A DNA stretch of 64,000 nt from Fusarium oxysporum f. sp. lycopersici 4287. Its lineage: Eukaryota > Ascomycota > Sordariomycetes > Hypocreales > Nectriaceae. How positions within the stretch are numbered: position 1 is the stretch's first letter; each line of letters begins with the position of its first letter. The notes under the pieces were generated by a model. The model saw only the letters and a list, made by a program, of their open reading frames with translations, was not told where the DNA came from and did no database searches. The position numbers were made by a program, and so were the translations under genes. Below, in pieces: positions 45,729-57,899 of this stretch. The DNA is taken from positions 1,861,387 through 1,925,386 of the forward strand of contig NC_030987.1 of NCBI RefSeq assembly GCF_000149955.1. The letters run 5' to 3'.

Positions 45729-47279
45729 ATGGCTCTGTGGACTCCTAGCACCCCTGTCTCACGTCCCAACAAAGGACTCCCTCAACCCGACGACTCTACC
45801 TGGAACTCTTATATTCCTGCTGGTGAGGCTGCACGCCTCCTCCCTGCAAAGGCCGACATGCCTTCTATCAAAAGCAACTCGCTCTGGACCGCCCCTGTCA
45901 AGAAGGCGCCTGTCAACAACTTCGGACTTTGGGGAACCACACAACCGCTGCCAGGTATGTGGACTCAATCGCCATTCAACACCAAGATCTCCTACGGTCT
46001 TCCCCAGCCTGATGCTGAAACTTGGGCAACCTATCTCGTCGTCGAGGACGATGCTACCCGAGTAAAGCCTAGAGAGGCCGAGCCTCTACCTGTAGATAGC
46101 ACCTCCTTGTGGACTCCTGCCATCCCCGTTATTTCCGAGATCGTTTCCGAGGATGGTCTCTGGAGCGGATCAAACTCCGCACCTTCGGTCAGCGGCTCCG
46201 AACCCTCTACACCTAGCGAGACCTCGGCGGTCAATTTTGGCTTGTGGGAGCCTCTTGCCGCTACTGCTTCCATTGATGATGAAGAGCCGATCGGCCTGTT
46301 TAGCCTCAGCCACCGGCGCACCGACTACCGCACAACAAAATTGGCGCCTGCTGCTCAGGGTATGGAACGCTCACCACGAAGAGCTCTAGAGGCCTTCCCC
46401 GATTTTGGATTTACCCACCTCTGGAACATGGCCCCTCTCTGGGATTCCAAGGCCAATGCCGCCGCCGTTCAGTTGCAGCGTGAGATTGATTCGTTGGTTT
46501 TGGAGGGCCTATTCAGCCTGAATCATCGCCAAAACAACTTCCGTACTACGTCCGAGAGCCCCGCAGCGCTCGAGACCCGACCCAAGCAGCGCATCTCGCA
46601 GCAATCTCTGCCGAAGCTCAACACAGATAGCCTCTGGTCTGTGCGTGCATCTAGCCAGGATGTTACCGAGATCAATTGGCTTGCTCTCTCCACAGTCCGA
46701 CCGAGAACTGCCTCGGTTGTGTCTTTCACTGATAGCGAATCCGTCGTTTCTGACGTGCCCGCTCTCACCAGGGCTTCCTCCATCAAGTCAGAGATGTCCC
46801 GACCTGCCGCTACACCCGCTGAGTGGCTCGCTGCCTTGGACGAGGCCATTAGACTCGGATCTGGAAAGGCCCCAGAGATGGACACCGAGGATCCTTGCGC
46901 ACCTGACTCCGACAACTACCAGCTCTGGTCCAAGCCTGGTGCTGACATTGGTGAGCCTGTCATCGCATCAGATGAGCTTTGGAAGCCCTCTACTGCTCGC
47001 TTCCTCGAATTGACGCCCACACTCAGCGAATTCGATAAGCAGCATATTGCATCTGGCACTTCTCAGCGCGGTCGGGTCCAGAAGGCCCGCCCCCCGATGC
47101 CCCTCTACCCTGGCTCGTCCTCATCCGCCTTTCTCCCGGGCGCAAGCGAGACTCCCCGCGACTTCAGTGCACAGGGACTTTGGGTTCGCGCACAGTCTCC
47201 TGCTCCTGGGGCTAAGGACGACGGTTCATGGATTGACAAGTCTCTTAGAAAGGGACTGTCATTCGTGCAGCTGTGGTGA
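45729..47279 (+). CDS. Repeat protein with many LWxP-like motifs, function unknown
   Basis: Read from the ATG at 45729 (context TTTCCATGGC) it is a single exon of 516 aa. It is built of degenerate repeats with Leu-Trp at the core: ALWTP, SLWTAP, GLWGTTQP, SLWTP, GLWSGS, GLWEP, HLWNMAP, PLWDS, SLWSVR, QLWSKP, ELWKP, GLWVRAQSP, and the protein ends SFVQLW. Longer internal duplications also occur: GLPQPDDSTWNSYI resembles GLPQPDAETWATYL, and EGLFSLNHRQNNFRTT resembles IGLFSLSHRRTDYRTT. No signal peptide, membrane helix or enzyme motif. Codons are more biased than in the upstream gene, suggesting good expression. The same LWxP-like motif is in the tail of the adjacent membrane protein, so the two products probably share a partner, bind each other, or are one protein. 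Family not recognised. Confidence 0.75.
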   Translation: MALWTPSTPVSRPNKGLPQPDDSTWNSYIPAGEAARLLPAKADMPSIKSNSLWTAPVKKAPVNNFGLWGTTQPLPGMWTQSPFNTKISYGLPQPDAETWATYLVVEDDATRVKPREAEPLPVDSTSLWTPAIPVISEIVSEDGLWSGSNSAPSVSGSEPSTPSETSAVNFGLWEPLAATASIDDEEPIGLFSLSHRRTDYRTTKLAPAAQGMERSPRRALEAFPDFGFTHLWNMAPLWDSKANAAAVQLQREIDSLVLEGLFSLNHRQNNFRTTSESPAALETRPKQRISQQSLPKLNTDSLWSVRASSQDVTEINWLALSTVRPRTASVVSFTDSESVVSDVPALTRASSIKSEMSRPAATPAEWLAALDEAIRLGSGKAPEMDTEDPCAPDSDNYQLWSKPGADIGEPVIASDELWKPSTARFLELTPTLSEFDKQHIASGTSQRGRVQKARPPMPLYPGSSSSAFLPGASETPRDFSAQGLWVRAQSPAPGAKDDGSWIDKSLRKGLSFVQLW

Positions 47280-49010
47280 CGGAACCCTGCATGGAAAATA
47301 GCAACAACGACAACCCCCACTAGGTTGGGGTCGGGTTGTGTGACATGACGTTACGATCATCAGATTTCTCGGACATGATTTTGCGAAACTATAGCATAAA
47401 ATTGCTTTATACCTTGCTTTCAAAGCGGATGATGTTACTATTTGAACCGCAGTAACAGTCAGTTGGAGGAAATAGGAGCGTGCTTGACTTGATTTGGCCT
47501 TGGCCTTAGCATTTGGTTTTAACCGTTTGGCGTTGGACGCGATAGGTCTCTACATCGCGGGTGGGTTTTCTTTGTCTCATTGCGTGCATTTGCTCACGCC
47601 TGCTGTATGAATAGCAAACAACACGGCGCAGTCAACCTGAGCCTCAGAAAAGTATCTTAAGCATTCGAACTCGAATGACAAATCGATCAAAATATCAATA
47701 AATGACTCGATACACTTACTAGCCCCTTGCATTTTGTGTTTATATGCCTCAACTTTTAAGCCCTTCGTATGTCACAACTTCCGAAAAGCTCCATTCCATC
47801 ATGCCATTATGGTTCCTCAAAAGAATAAATTTGTGTTTAGGCTGATATAAAGGGAAATGCCCTCGCGACGACTTGCATTATCACCTGTGGCATGGTTCTG
47901 CAACGTGTTTCTTCTGAGCCACCCACCGACTGACAATTCCAACATTGACACACACAAGACATCACATGGACTAAGGATCACCAAACTTGAGACTACAAGA
48001 GTATAGGCAGTAAATCGTCATGTCCGTTATAACCTCTCTATCCATGCGTGCATGCATCATAACAACAGGCTGGAGCTGGAAAACTATACGCCGCCCTCGA
48101 TGCAACATCTCCAAAGCCATCAAAAATAAAAAAATAAAGCAGCTATACGTAGCCTTTACTCAATCATCTCTCCTTTTCTCCATATGCTCTTTTCCTGTCC
48201 GAACCTGTATGTATCCCAAACAGCCCCATGACCCGCGTCCCCCTGCGTGATTCTCTTCTTTTTGTCTTCCTCATAGCTGTTAATCCGTGTATGTCCAGCT
48301 TGGTATTTCCTCCTTTCAAAGGCAGCTTCTGTAGGCAGCAATTGTTCTGTCTGTTGTCTCGAGCGAAGGGACGTGAATTCTCTCGAGTAAGAAGGTTGTT
48401 TTGCAACCACCTCTGCTTGTTTTCCCTTTTCGTTTGAGTAATCATCAAAGCATTACAGCGTGCCTCAGGGCCGCAAGAATAGAACAGCAGAAAGAAAGGG
48501 AAAAAATAACAAACGAAACATTACGTTTCCTCATAAACACAAAGGGACAACGCAAGAAAATTCGTTAATAAAACCGACACTTCGTAAACTATACTCGCGC
48601 GAACGAGTACCGGCATAGGCGCCGCAACGTTTCGTGTTCCGTCTACCGTATTACTTATAAAGAGTCATTAAGAGCTGTGCTCATGGTATGGCGAGTGCGC
48701 TCTGCCTCGTACAAGGGTCCATCCGGTCCAAAATCTAGCTTCGGTGGGCATTAAGGCTCACCAGAAGCGAGGATATGGACAAATGTTCGTCTTGAAAGTA
48801 TATGTATAGACGAGAAGAATCCAGATGGATCAAGTCGGTCGGAAGAGCTCATGTCGGGGCGTGAGACAGATCGTCCATGAAACGAGTTCCCAGCCTTGAA
48901 CGTATGCGAATAAACCCAAGTCTCAAAGGCCACCGCTATGCAAATAAAATTTCATGTAATTATTGTTTTATACACGCTCAGGTAAAACAGAGCACCAAGA
49001 CGCAGACTCG
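47280..49010. other. Convergent intergenic region, no gene seen
   Basis: 1.7 kb between two tail-to-tail genes, presumably holding both 3' UTRs. AT-rich pieces around 48118-48140 may be polyadenylation-type sequence. No supported frame. Confidence 0.5.
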
Positions 49011-52000
49011 TCAGTTGACAGTCATCATCTGCATCCGTTGTGGTAGGCCAGAAGATGGCGAGTTTTCGGATGATGCGGCTTCCACAAGTGAATTGTTGCC
49101 GCGGCTTCGCGCCACTCTTCTAGGAGGACTCGAACCGGGGTCGTCGAAGACCCGTGTAAAGGCAGGGCTCGAGTCATGCTGGCGCTCATGTCTGGGTGTT
49201 CTCATTGGGCTGTGCGTAATCTGATCAGCCTGTCGAACAATGTCGGACAGTGTATCTCGTAAATCACCGGCTCTCTTGACCAGAGCCTTGAGGCTATTCG
49301 TGTCGAAGTGAACTTTGCCGTTGTCAGGTGCTTGCTCGGGAGCACGATGTTGCATAGCCCCAATGACAGAACGAACGACCCCCGATACATCATGAGCCTT
49401 GTTGTACTTGTTCTCAGGTGTTCGAGGGCGACTGGGTCTGTTGGAAGGGGGGTTGTCATTTAAAGGCCAGTTACCGAAAATATCGTCTTCTGGAGAGAAG
49501 ACAGATCTTCGCCGGGGAGAGTGACGTTCTCGAACGACAGTGGTTTTGGACATAGCGGGTTCGTGACCATCAAAGGCGGCATCGAGGCGATTCATGGAAT
49601 GGGCATCGAAGCCTTCGTCTCCGAACGTTTCGTCAATATCGAATGCATCGAAGTTGATAGATGAAGTTGACTTTCGATCATCGTTCTCGTCCAACGACTC
49701 TTCATCGGGGGATGCGAGAGCAATAATACCATCAGCCTCCTTCCAGAGATGCCTCTGAGATCCTTCGAGCATATCCATATCTCGCCCGTGACGGCACAGA
49801 CGTTTCAAATCATTGACAAGAAGCGAGAATTCTCGAATATGGCCGGAATGGGCCTTAACACTTGGTTGTGTCGCACGAATCGATTCTGGTACTGCAAAGA
49901 TTTTGTCATTCTTGTCGTTGCTGCCGACAGGACCAGCACCAAATTCGAAATCGTCATCCCAGTCCTCGCTGACTGTCTTGGTGCCCATGCCCCATGTGCC
50001 ATACTTGGATCCGGTAGTCTTGGAATCTTCGGGGGCATCATGAACCACTGGGACGCTCTGGCTTCGAACATGAGTTGGGGTTGGACCTTTGCGTATGGCG
50101 GAGCGACCACCTCTAGAGTCCATCTCCTTAGCATAAGCAGTCTTTGGCCGCAAACACCGTCCAGTATCAAATTTGTCGTGTGTCGGGGGCTCGCTCCAGT
50201 CGAAAAGAGTGCTAAGTGGGCGGTCGTTAGTAGCATCGTGGCCGTTCGTATCAGGAAGGCCATTACCACTAATATTGGCGAGGGCGAGGCGAACATTAGG
50301 GTTAATTCCTCTGGAATTCAGTGAGCTCCCTTTGGAGGGAGGTGATAAGGGGTTACAGGGAAACTCATCATCCCTAGCCCAATCATCGTCAAATTCGTCG
50401 TCCAAGGATAGCCTGCTGTACTCCTTGGTCGTAGTGGTTAAGACATCGTAGGGCGATGAGTTAAATCTCGACTCAAGCCTGAAGCGTGGTGATGCCTCAG
50501 ATCGCTTGACTGTGCGGACAGGTGTGGATGCATTCTCGTCCTCCTCCATGATCTTGTCATCCTCATCCCATGTCCGGCCAAGGATCTCGTGGATTGAGAG
50601 ACGCTTCGTCTTTGTACCATTGCCGGCGGTGCTTGGTGGTGACTCGTCATACATGGACTCCAAGGGGGTCTCGACAGCACGGGCACGACCGGAGCCAACA
50701 GTGCGCAGCGAGTCAAACATGGTATCACTCTTGAAATCCGTGTCATCGTCATCCCCCGATGTGCAATCCCGGGTGTCACCTTCAGAGCTCTCCGTGGTGG
50801 AGGTCCTGTCGTGCTGCGGTGCCCTAAGTTGTGACATCGCAGTGGAGCTGGTAGAACTTCCGGAGGGTTGGTTAGGCCGAGCCTGGTGAGTGGAAACTCC
50901 AGCAGAAGACCCTAACCGGGACGAATCCACATTGAAGTTTGCAAGTCTTGGAACCGTGGGGATTGGTGACGATGAATTCCTTTTACGACCTTTCAACTGC
51001 ACAGCAGCAGCTGAACCCAGGAATGACCCCTGCCGGCCCGATAATGGTGATGGTGCGGGGAGGGTTGATTCCAGCGGCGGATTGGTTCGAGGTTCAGCGC
51101 CAGATTGCGCGCCAGTCAGTGGTTCCGACACATGTCGCTTATTCCCGATCCCGGATTCAGCACCACGCTTAGAGCGCCGGATGCTCCCTGTCGTCCTTAC
51201 CGCCCAGTTTCCTGCAGATGCAAATGGCATTGAGATCGACTTGCGGGGCGTCCTGGAAGGAGTTCCCTCAGGAGATGGAGTTTTTTCTTCCGCAGTAGAT
51301 TGATGAGTGCAAGTGTCTGGTTGAATTTGTGCAGCTGGCAATAGACCTCGAGGGGCAGATGCCGCTGAAACCATTCTTGGTTTCACCAGATGAACTCTGT
51401 TGCGCTCGTCGTTCTCAATGCAGATGCGCCTCGAGGAGATTGCTCGACCATGTGGACTCAACTCGCCAAACCTACCCGACCCTGTGCGTCCGCTAATACT
51501 TAATCTTTTAGAGTGAAAGTACGACTTCCATCCGCTCCTTGCAGATGCCGATCTGGAGGGGGGCTCAAGCGGGGATGGGGCGAGGAACTCGTGGGGTCGT
51601 GATGGGTTGTCGAACGAGAAATTGTTCGAATCGGTTGGTGTATTCAGCGCAGAATCGGGTCGAAATTGTTGTAGTGTTGCAGACCTCTGATGGCTCGTAG
51701 CAGGTCTGCGAAGAACGGGTAGGATCTGTAAGTGAGACTTCGCACGCCGTCGCGGTAAAGGATCTGGATCGATGCGGGTTGAGGTAGATCGCTTAACGAG
51801 CTTGTTTGGAGGGAGTGTTGCTGTTGTAGGATTGCGCAAGATGGGTGCAGCTGAACCGTGGGAAAAGATGGAAGGCGCGTCGGGACCTATACTCGACCTT
51901 GTACTTTCGTGACGAGACAGTGGGCGAATGGAGAGACGCCTTATCCAAGATCCATTGGAAGAAATTGAGTCTCTAGACTCGGGGATAATAGCTGGAGAGT

Positions 52001-52630
52001 CGGTCTGCCTCACAAACGAAGAGTTCCTGCTGAGAGCCAGAGGAGGGGGGGTCGACTGTGTCTGTGGCATAGACGGTCGCTGGTAACGGGAGAGGGGAGG
52101 TCTCGAGGCAGTAGTTGGGCGCGGGAGTGTGTGATAGTGCGAGGCGCCGAGAGCAGAGGCAGCGGTGTTGCTCGTAGCGGGCCGTGTGGAAGCAAAGTCG
52201 CCAGGCGATTGTGATTGTTTGCTTGGCTCGCGGTCTATCGAGACTCGTCTGGAATGAGAAGGACGTCGAGTCGGGTGAGAGAAAGAGTTGGGTTCAGTGG
52301 TGGGCTGGCCGAAAACCAAACCACTGGCCGCTGCAGCGATGGCAGTGCCGGTTCCAACAAGCTGAATAGATAAACACGGTCAATTACTGCTGCAACAGGA
52401 AAGATGGTGGGTAAGCCACTTTAGAAAGAGGGTTTGAGGTGATCCAAGAAAAGTGTAGGATAGGGCAGAATTGGGGTGGGATAGTTTAAAGTCTATAACA
52501 GCGCCATGTGATGGCTGGTGTGGTGGTGATGATCCTTGGTTGGATTCGATGTGATTGTGGATTGGTTTTGCGGGGAGGACAAAGCTAGCAACAAACTTAC
52601 ACTTGGAACGGTCTGCATAGTAGCTTCCAT
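49011..52630 (-). CDS. Large disordered protein, possible Byr4/Bfa1-like regulator of septation/mitotic exit
   Basis: Two exons, 52630-52601 and 52361-49011, encode 1126 aa. The first exon gives only MEATMQTVPS; the 239-nt intron has a GTAAGT donor and TTCAG acceptor, and the frame then reads LVGTGTAIAAAASGLVFGQP. The N-terminal two thirds are Ser/Pro/Arg-rich and disordered. The C-terminal third has what looks conserved: DEFDDDWARDDEF, TVSEDWDDDFEFGAG, then VPESIRATQPSVKAHSGHIR leading into the helical block EFSLLVNDLKRLCRHGRDMD and HLWKEADGIIALASPDEE, and later a second helix KALVKRAGDLRDTLSDIVRQ. Trp-Asp-rich acidic motifs plus such helices recall Byr4/Bfa1, the scaffold half of the two-part GAP acting on the Spg1/Tem1 GTPase at spindle poles. 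That assignment is from memory of the pattern and is tentative. Confidence 0.8.
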
Positions 52631-52947
52631 TGCGAGGGAAGCCGACGCTCTACTCAAATGAGAGAGAGAATGCAGCGGCTAGCATTCTAGAGGCGGAGGA
52701 TGGCGGTGCTGGAAACGGAGGTGATGCTCATCGTCGTTCAAGCCATGGACCTGAGAGATCTCAATGGAGGCGACAAACCTGAAGGCTTAAGGAGAAGCCG
52801 TTGTAACCCACACACCCAAGCGCTCCAAAGGTCCCCCGACTTTGAGAGAAAGGAAGAGTAGTCCCGGGAGAACCATGCGAAGTCGGGAAGAAGCTAGGCG
52901 AAACCTGATTCTGGCCGAACAAACAAAACAATGCGAAGCAAACAGAC

Positions 52948-52967
52948 TGCAAGCAAGCAAGCAAGCA
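52948..52967. repeat. GCAA tetranucleotide repeat, five copies
   Basis: Five perfect tandem copies of GCAA, located 318 bp upstream of the start of the Byr4-like gene. Confidence 0.85.
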
Positions 52968-54292
52968 AATCGATGCCTTCTCTCCCCGAAGAACCTCGGC
53001 GTCAGTTGGTCGCTTGTGTCTCTCTGACGTCCTAGAGGGGGTTTAAAAGAAAGACGGGGAAAGGGCTTGGGCTTGGGAAAAGGATATGAGAGACGAAACT
53101 TCTGGGCTGAGCTGAGAGTTTGAGGTTGATTAGGCCCAGGTCGCGGGAGCGACTGTCGAAAACAAAACTCGGCTGGCAGCTGCGGCCGCGGATGCGTAGG
53201 TACTGTAGGTAGGTACCTTTTAGCGACAGTGCACCTCAGTGCTGGTGCCAGTGATAGTGGGGAGATGGAAAATGGAGAACCTGGACCGCCTAAGCCTATA
53301 GAACGAATGATTTGTGCAGTAGAAAAGGGAGAGACTATTCAGTTGGAAATAATTGACGTCGAAAAGAAGCTTGGCGTTGTCTTTGGAGCGTCTTCTTTTG
53401 CCCTGTTCTGTTTTCTCCTGGATGCCCTTACAGCAAAGCAAGTTATGTGGTAGCTTTGTACGTCGAATTTAGCCCGGGAGACGAAAGCAAAGTCTGGGCA
53501 ATTACAACAGGAGAAGAAACAATAATAAAAAAAGACCGCCCTGAGCCCCTCGAATCGTACGCTTTTCACTACCTGCAACCTGGAGATTACAAGTGAGATT
53601 TAGGTGAGGACGGATCGTCTCTGCAGGGATGCACATCAAGACCGCGACTCCACGGGAAGCCAGGGCACCCAGGTCCTGCATTTGTCTCTTCTTAGCGGAC
53701 GTAGCCACTGAGCATCTAGCGCCGTTGCGGGCCTCAGGGCTCCTGTAAAGCCGGGAAGCCCACTGAACGTGTCTTATCCCTGGCAGTCCAGTGCAAGCAA
53801 GACTGCAGGTGGCCCGCTGCGGCGCTGCGCCCAGATATGGCGAGTGCCTGGAGAAACCTGGAATTGATTGGGTCTGGGCTGGGGCACGTCTCAAGCGCTG
53901 AGCAGCAAGAGAGATTAGACCTGCTATTTTGAGTGGAGGGCAGCCAACATTAACATGACTTGCATACAATAGTTGATTCAATGGCCTGAATCTGATATCA
54001 TAGACACTGACTTAGCATTAGTACATCGGATCTAAGGTCAAGATGAGGATCCTCCGGTGGATGATAGTCTTGCTAAACTTGGGGACGGCTTCAGTTTGGT
54101 GAAATTGGTTTGACACAGCGCATCTTGATCAAAATGCAATTGCTCACCTAACATCCACTACAATTGTCTTGTTGTAGCTACTGTAGCAGCTACACGAGAT
54201 CCATCACGTCTCAAAGTCTCAAACATAAATCTCAATATCCTGGAAAGACGCAACGCTTATTATCTAGCGCCTGCGGGCTGGCCACCCGTTAT

Positions 54293-54558
54293 TTACCATT
54301 CCAAGGAATATCAACTTTAATTGTCTCGACCTGTATCCGATCGATGGCCATGAAGTGTGGTATGCTTTTTACGACTGGAGTGGGCAACACGACCGCCCTG
54401 TGGCTGTTAACCCTGGTACATGGAGCTCCGGACGGGTTACTTCACCAGGGGATTCCTTGGCTTCCTCCGGGGGTTGCATCTCGGGCTCTCCCTACAGCGG
54501 CATTTCTGCATCAAAGTCAGATGTGCGCAGGAAAGCGGGTGGTCTGAACGAAGAATGA
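54293..54558 (+). pseudogene. Possible decayed coding fragment, family unknown
   Basis: The frame beginning after a CTAG at 54289-54292 is open to a TGA at 54556-54558 and reads LDLYPIDGHEVWYAFYDWSG, then a Gly/Ser/Pro-rich part. The first portion has the look of a folded aromatic-rich protein; no start codon or upstream exon was found. It may be the last exon of a lost gene, or chance. Confidence 0.2.
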
Positions 54559-56499
54559 GGTGCTTATTCGATCTTCAACGCTAAAATACAGGATCGAAGT
54601 CGAGATACTCCACCAAAAGGGCATCTCATCGAGCTGCCCTTGATCCTCGAGCTCAATCGCTCGCTCGCTATCTTCGTCTCGTCCCGGCCCCGGAGGTGAC
54701 GACGACGGGGGTCACAACGGGATGGAGACTCCCCGGAACGGACAAAGCAAAGCAGCACGAGATCCCTGCCGTAGACTCAGAGACCGAGAAACATAATACA
54801 CGGGCCCTGTCCGTTGCTTGCTCAACGTCAACACAGGCCAAGGGTCCTGGAGTTTGCTCTGCCACATAACAGCATAGGCTATCCACACCTGTAGGTTGGT
54901 ATCACCAGCATGTTGTCACAGGGCCCTGGTGACGCTGTCCGCCTGCAAGACTGATGTTCCCGCGTATGCCTCTCGCCATCGAGCAGCTGGGGGGATGAGA
55001 TACAACGATCAATCCTCATCTGCATCATACAACGTGTACAGCTATGTATTCTCGCCCCCTGTTGTCACACAGGGCCGTTCCGGGTTGGAGGCGCGGCCCT
55101 GGCAGCGACCCTGTTTATCAACAAACCCTTACAATGTTCAAGGGATTGATGATTATGAAAAGGGTCCTGGGCATAATAGATGCTAAATAGGGAATCAATT
55201 CGCGAGGCTTACAGAGGAGAACATGTCAGCATACGTCCATTGAAGTCTGCTCTGAACCAGACAGCACTCTTATAACATTTCCAATCACGGAAATAGGGGT
55301 TGTGTTCCCATTGACTTTGTATCTTGCATCTTATAATTGCACCGCCTGAGATCTGTCTGACTGGCATTTCTGATGATGCTGTCTGTACTCCAATGACAAG
55401 TCTTCAACTTCAGCCAGTCATTCGACAGTAACACACACTGCCTTACCACAGTATGATCCTCCGGAGTAGTTCGCCATTTCACGCGTACTTGTCTAGCCAA
55501 TTCGCGACAAGGCCTACAACAAGTTCCCCGATTGCTTGATGTGGCCCTGCATGCAATTAGTATCAATTACAGGTCAGTGACAGTTTTCAGCTTGCTTTGT
55601 CCTCCGCACCTTTCCTCCTTGGGACTGCACTTGATATTACCCATGGCGTGCTCGGCCTTCAATAACCGCAGGCCAACAGCTCTTTCAATGGCCAAACGAA
55701 CATGAGAAGCTGCGTGTGAGCATAAGCAACTCGCCTTTTTGTCCCACGTCCATCAGTCTGCGGCCGCCCTGGGTTATCATGTGCAACGCCAAGTACCTAG
55801 GACTATTGACGCATGAAGAACAGAGACGAGCAAACAAAAAAAAAGTTTGTCGATCCAACTTCAGGGACCTTGCCATTGACAAGGTGGCGCAGGGTTCAAG
55901 TGGAAGAAAGTCCGATGGATGCAATCAAGGCTATTTGTCTTTTTCAAAGGCTTTCATGATCACATCATGTTCCATCATTGCATATAAGAAAGTGAATATC
56001 ATGGTTCAGAATGGTTAAGTTGGTAGGGTAGTGCTCCGGGGTACACGGGCCGTTCTTAGCACCTGCAAGACAAATGTTTGCCGATGATACATGAAAAGCA
56101 CGATATATCAGTAGACATGGTAATTACCTTTCGTGGCTCTCTGAAATCTCCCCATTCTGTACAATACACGACTTTGGTTGTTCATGCTGCCGAAGCTAAT
56201 GTTTCGCTCCCTTTCAAGTTGGTCCCAAACTGTTCGCACTTATATTAGTAGTTTGTTGATATGTACTAGCATAAGTTACCAAGGTAACCTAAACTATGAT
56301 ATCAAATTCTGCTTTAATATTCCAGAAACTAGGTACACGTGTAATAAACGTCCCTTGCAGATCTAGAACAAAACTATCTCTTGAAATCAACAATGGTACC
56401 GTAACTTGAAGACTGGGCTGTCAGAAGATGAGGCTTGCCACACAGGTTGTATTAGCCACAACCAACCATAAATAGATAAACGTAAATAACAACAAGAAA

Positions 56500-56604
56500 A
56501 ACAACAACAACAACAACAACAACACCACACCACACCACATACAAAACCCAATGATCTGCAGAATAAACCTGCCGCTCTGCCTCTGCCTCTGCCTCTGCCT
56601 CTGC
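56500..56604. repeat. Cluster of three microsatellites
   Basis: An AAC trinucleotide run (about 56500-56524, eight units), a short CCACA run (about 56525-56539) and a perfect CTCTGC hexanucleotide run of five units (56575-56604) lie within about 105 bp. Confidence 0.8.
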
Positions 56605-57482
56605 CTGAAGAAAGCGGAGCAGCTGGCCGCCCCTTGCTCGCATTTACTGAGGGGTCGGATGAAACGATTGACCTGATTTGATGAGATTATGCCTCCACCG
56701 TCGCCGAAAGTCATGGGTATCGGAATGTTTTTCGGTCGACGAGCTTTTCGATCAAGATCCGAAGAAGCGCTTGCGTCTGATAGTGGGGCCCAGTTCAAGA
56801 ACTAGAGGCATCTTGGACTTGGAGCATCTCTCGCCTCAAGGCGGGCACCATTCAGATGTTCCAGATGCGAATTTGCACTCACACCAAATTCCCAGAACGC
56901 CAAAGGCAGATCTTCCTCGTGTTGGGGCAATGGCCCGCGATGCAGAGAAACTTAACTTGCACCCCTGCTTCTAGTGCTCGCTTGTCTCGATAAGGCTGGC
57001 TCGTGGCCACTGGATATCTTTTGCCTGGCCCAATACGCTGACAAACATGTACTCAGCCCAGATCCTCGTGAACCGGTTTCCTTGAGCATTGACATCGGGT
57101 TGTTCCAGAGACCAAAACCATCTCAGGAACTCTCGCAACTCATACCTGAAACGAGACTGTCGAGAAAAGCGGAGTTGTTCCTTCTTCCCACTTCCTTCAA
57201 AGTTCTCTTGATACTAGGATATCCCTTGATCTCTGGTGTTTCTCAAGCATCTGACTGCAGATGCAGTTGGATGGATATGAAGAGGAAGCAACTTGAGCGT
57301 GTGAACCAGTCAATTTGCCATTGCTTTCATTCAGCAACCCACTCACCTGCCGACTTGCGAACATCTTGAAGGGTTCCTCAGCCAGTCGACACAATGCATT
57401 TTCTCTGAGCATCAAGTCCAATTTCCACCAACCATCCTCAAACGGCAGCTAGGCTCTAGACAGATGTGCCTAGTGCTCACCA

Positions 57483-57899
57483 TCAGAGCTGATGCAATGC
57501 ACGAACTGCTTTTTCTAGCGATAGCCCTAAACTCAAAAGCCGCAGTGTGCTTGTCGACAGCCACAAATTGAAGAAGGGACAAACAAACTCTGGGCTCTCT
57601 TCGCGGGCGGACAAGGGTCCTATCTTGAGGCTCTCTAGGCTCTCAAGCAACATGGACAACTCCAGACTGGAATGCTGGATTTTCCCCGCAGAATAAGGAA
57701 ATAATTCCGAGTTATCATGATCGCCGTGGCTTTTGAGTCGATGGGTGATTTGCTTCAGCCATTGTCTCATATCGGCCCTCGACAAACGTGAGCATAGGAG
57801 GCGCATGACCGACGAGGCGTCCAGCTGCCCACGCGCCTGGGACACTGTCACTCCCATGGAGCTAAGTTGACTTTGTCCTATCGAGTCAATCTCATACCC
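57483..57899 (-). pseudogene. Possible decayed C-terminal fragment of a fungal regulator
   Basis: On the minus strand the frame from about 57899 down to a TGA at 57485-57483 is open for nearly 140 codons and reads NCGYEIDSIGQSQLSSMGVT, then LSRADMRQWLKQITHRLKSH and a Leu-rich end. The Y-x-I-D-S-x-x-Q pattern followed by amphipathic helices recalls the C-terminal part of AflR-like Zn2Cys6 regulators. The matching N-terminus with a Zn2Cys6 cluster is not found on this strand to the right, and a stop precedes the fragment. A truncated remnant is likely, but the family call is weak. Confidence 0.25.

Noticed and set aside
49080..49145. GGACTCGAACCGGG-like sequence resembling a tRNA B box on the minus strand
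   Set aside because: It lies inside the coding region of the Byr4-like gene, and no cloverleaf or A box could be assembled around it.
53502..53981. 159-codon minus-strand frame in the gene desert
   Set aside because: Composition (Arg/Ser/Cys-rich with a terminal poly-Leu from an A/T-rich run) is typical of a non-coding frame.
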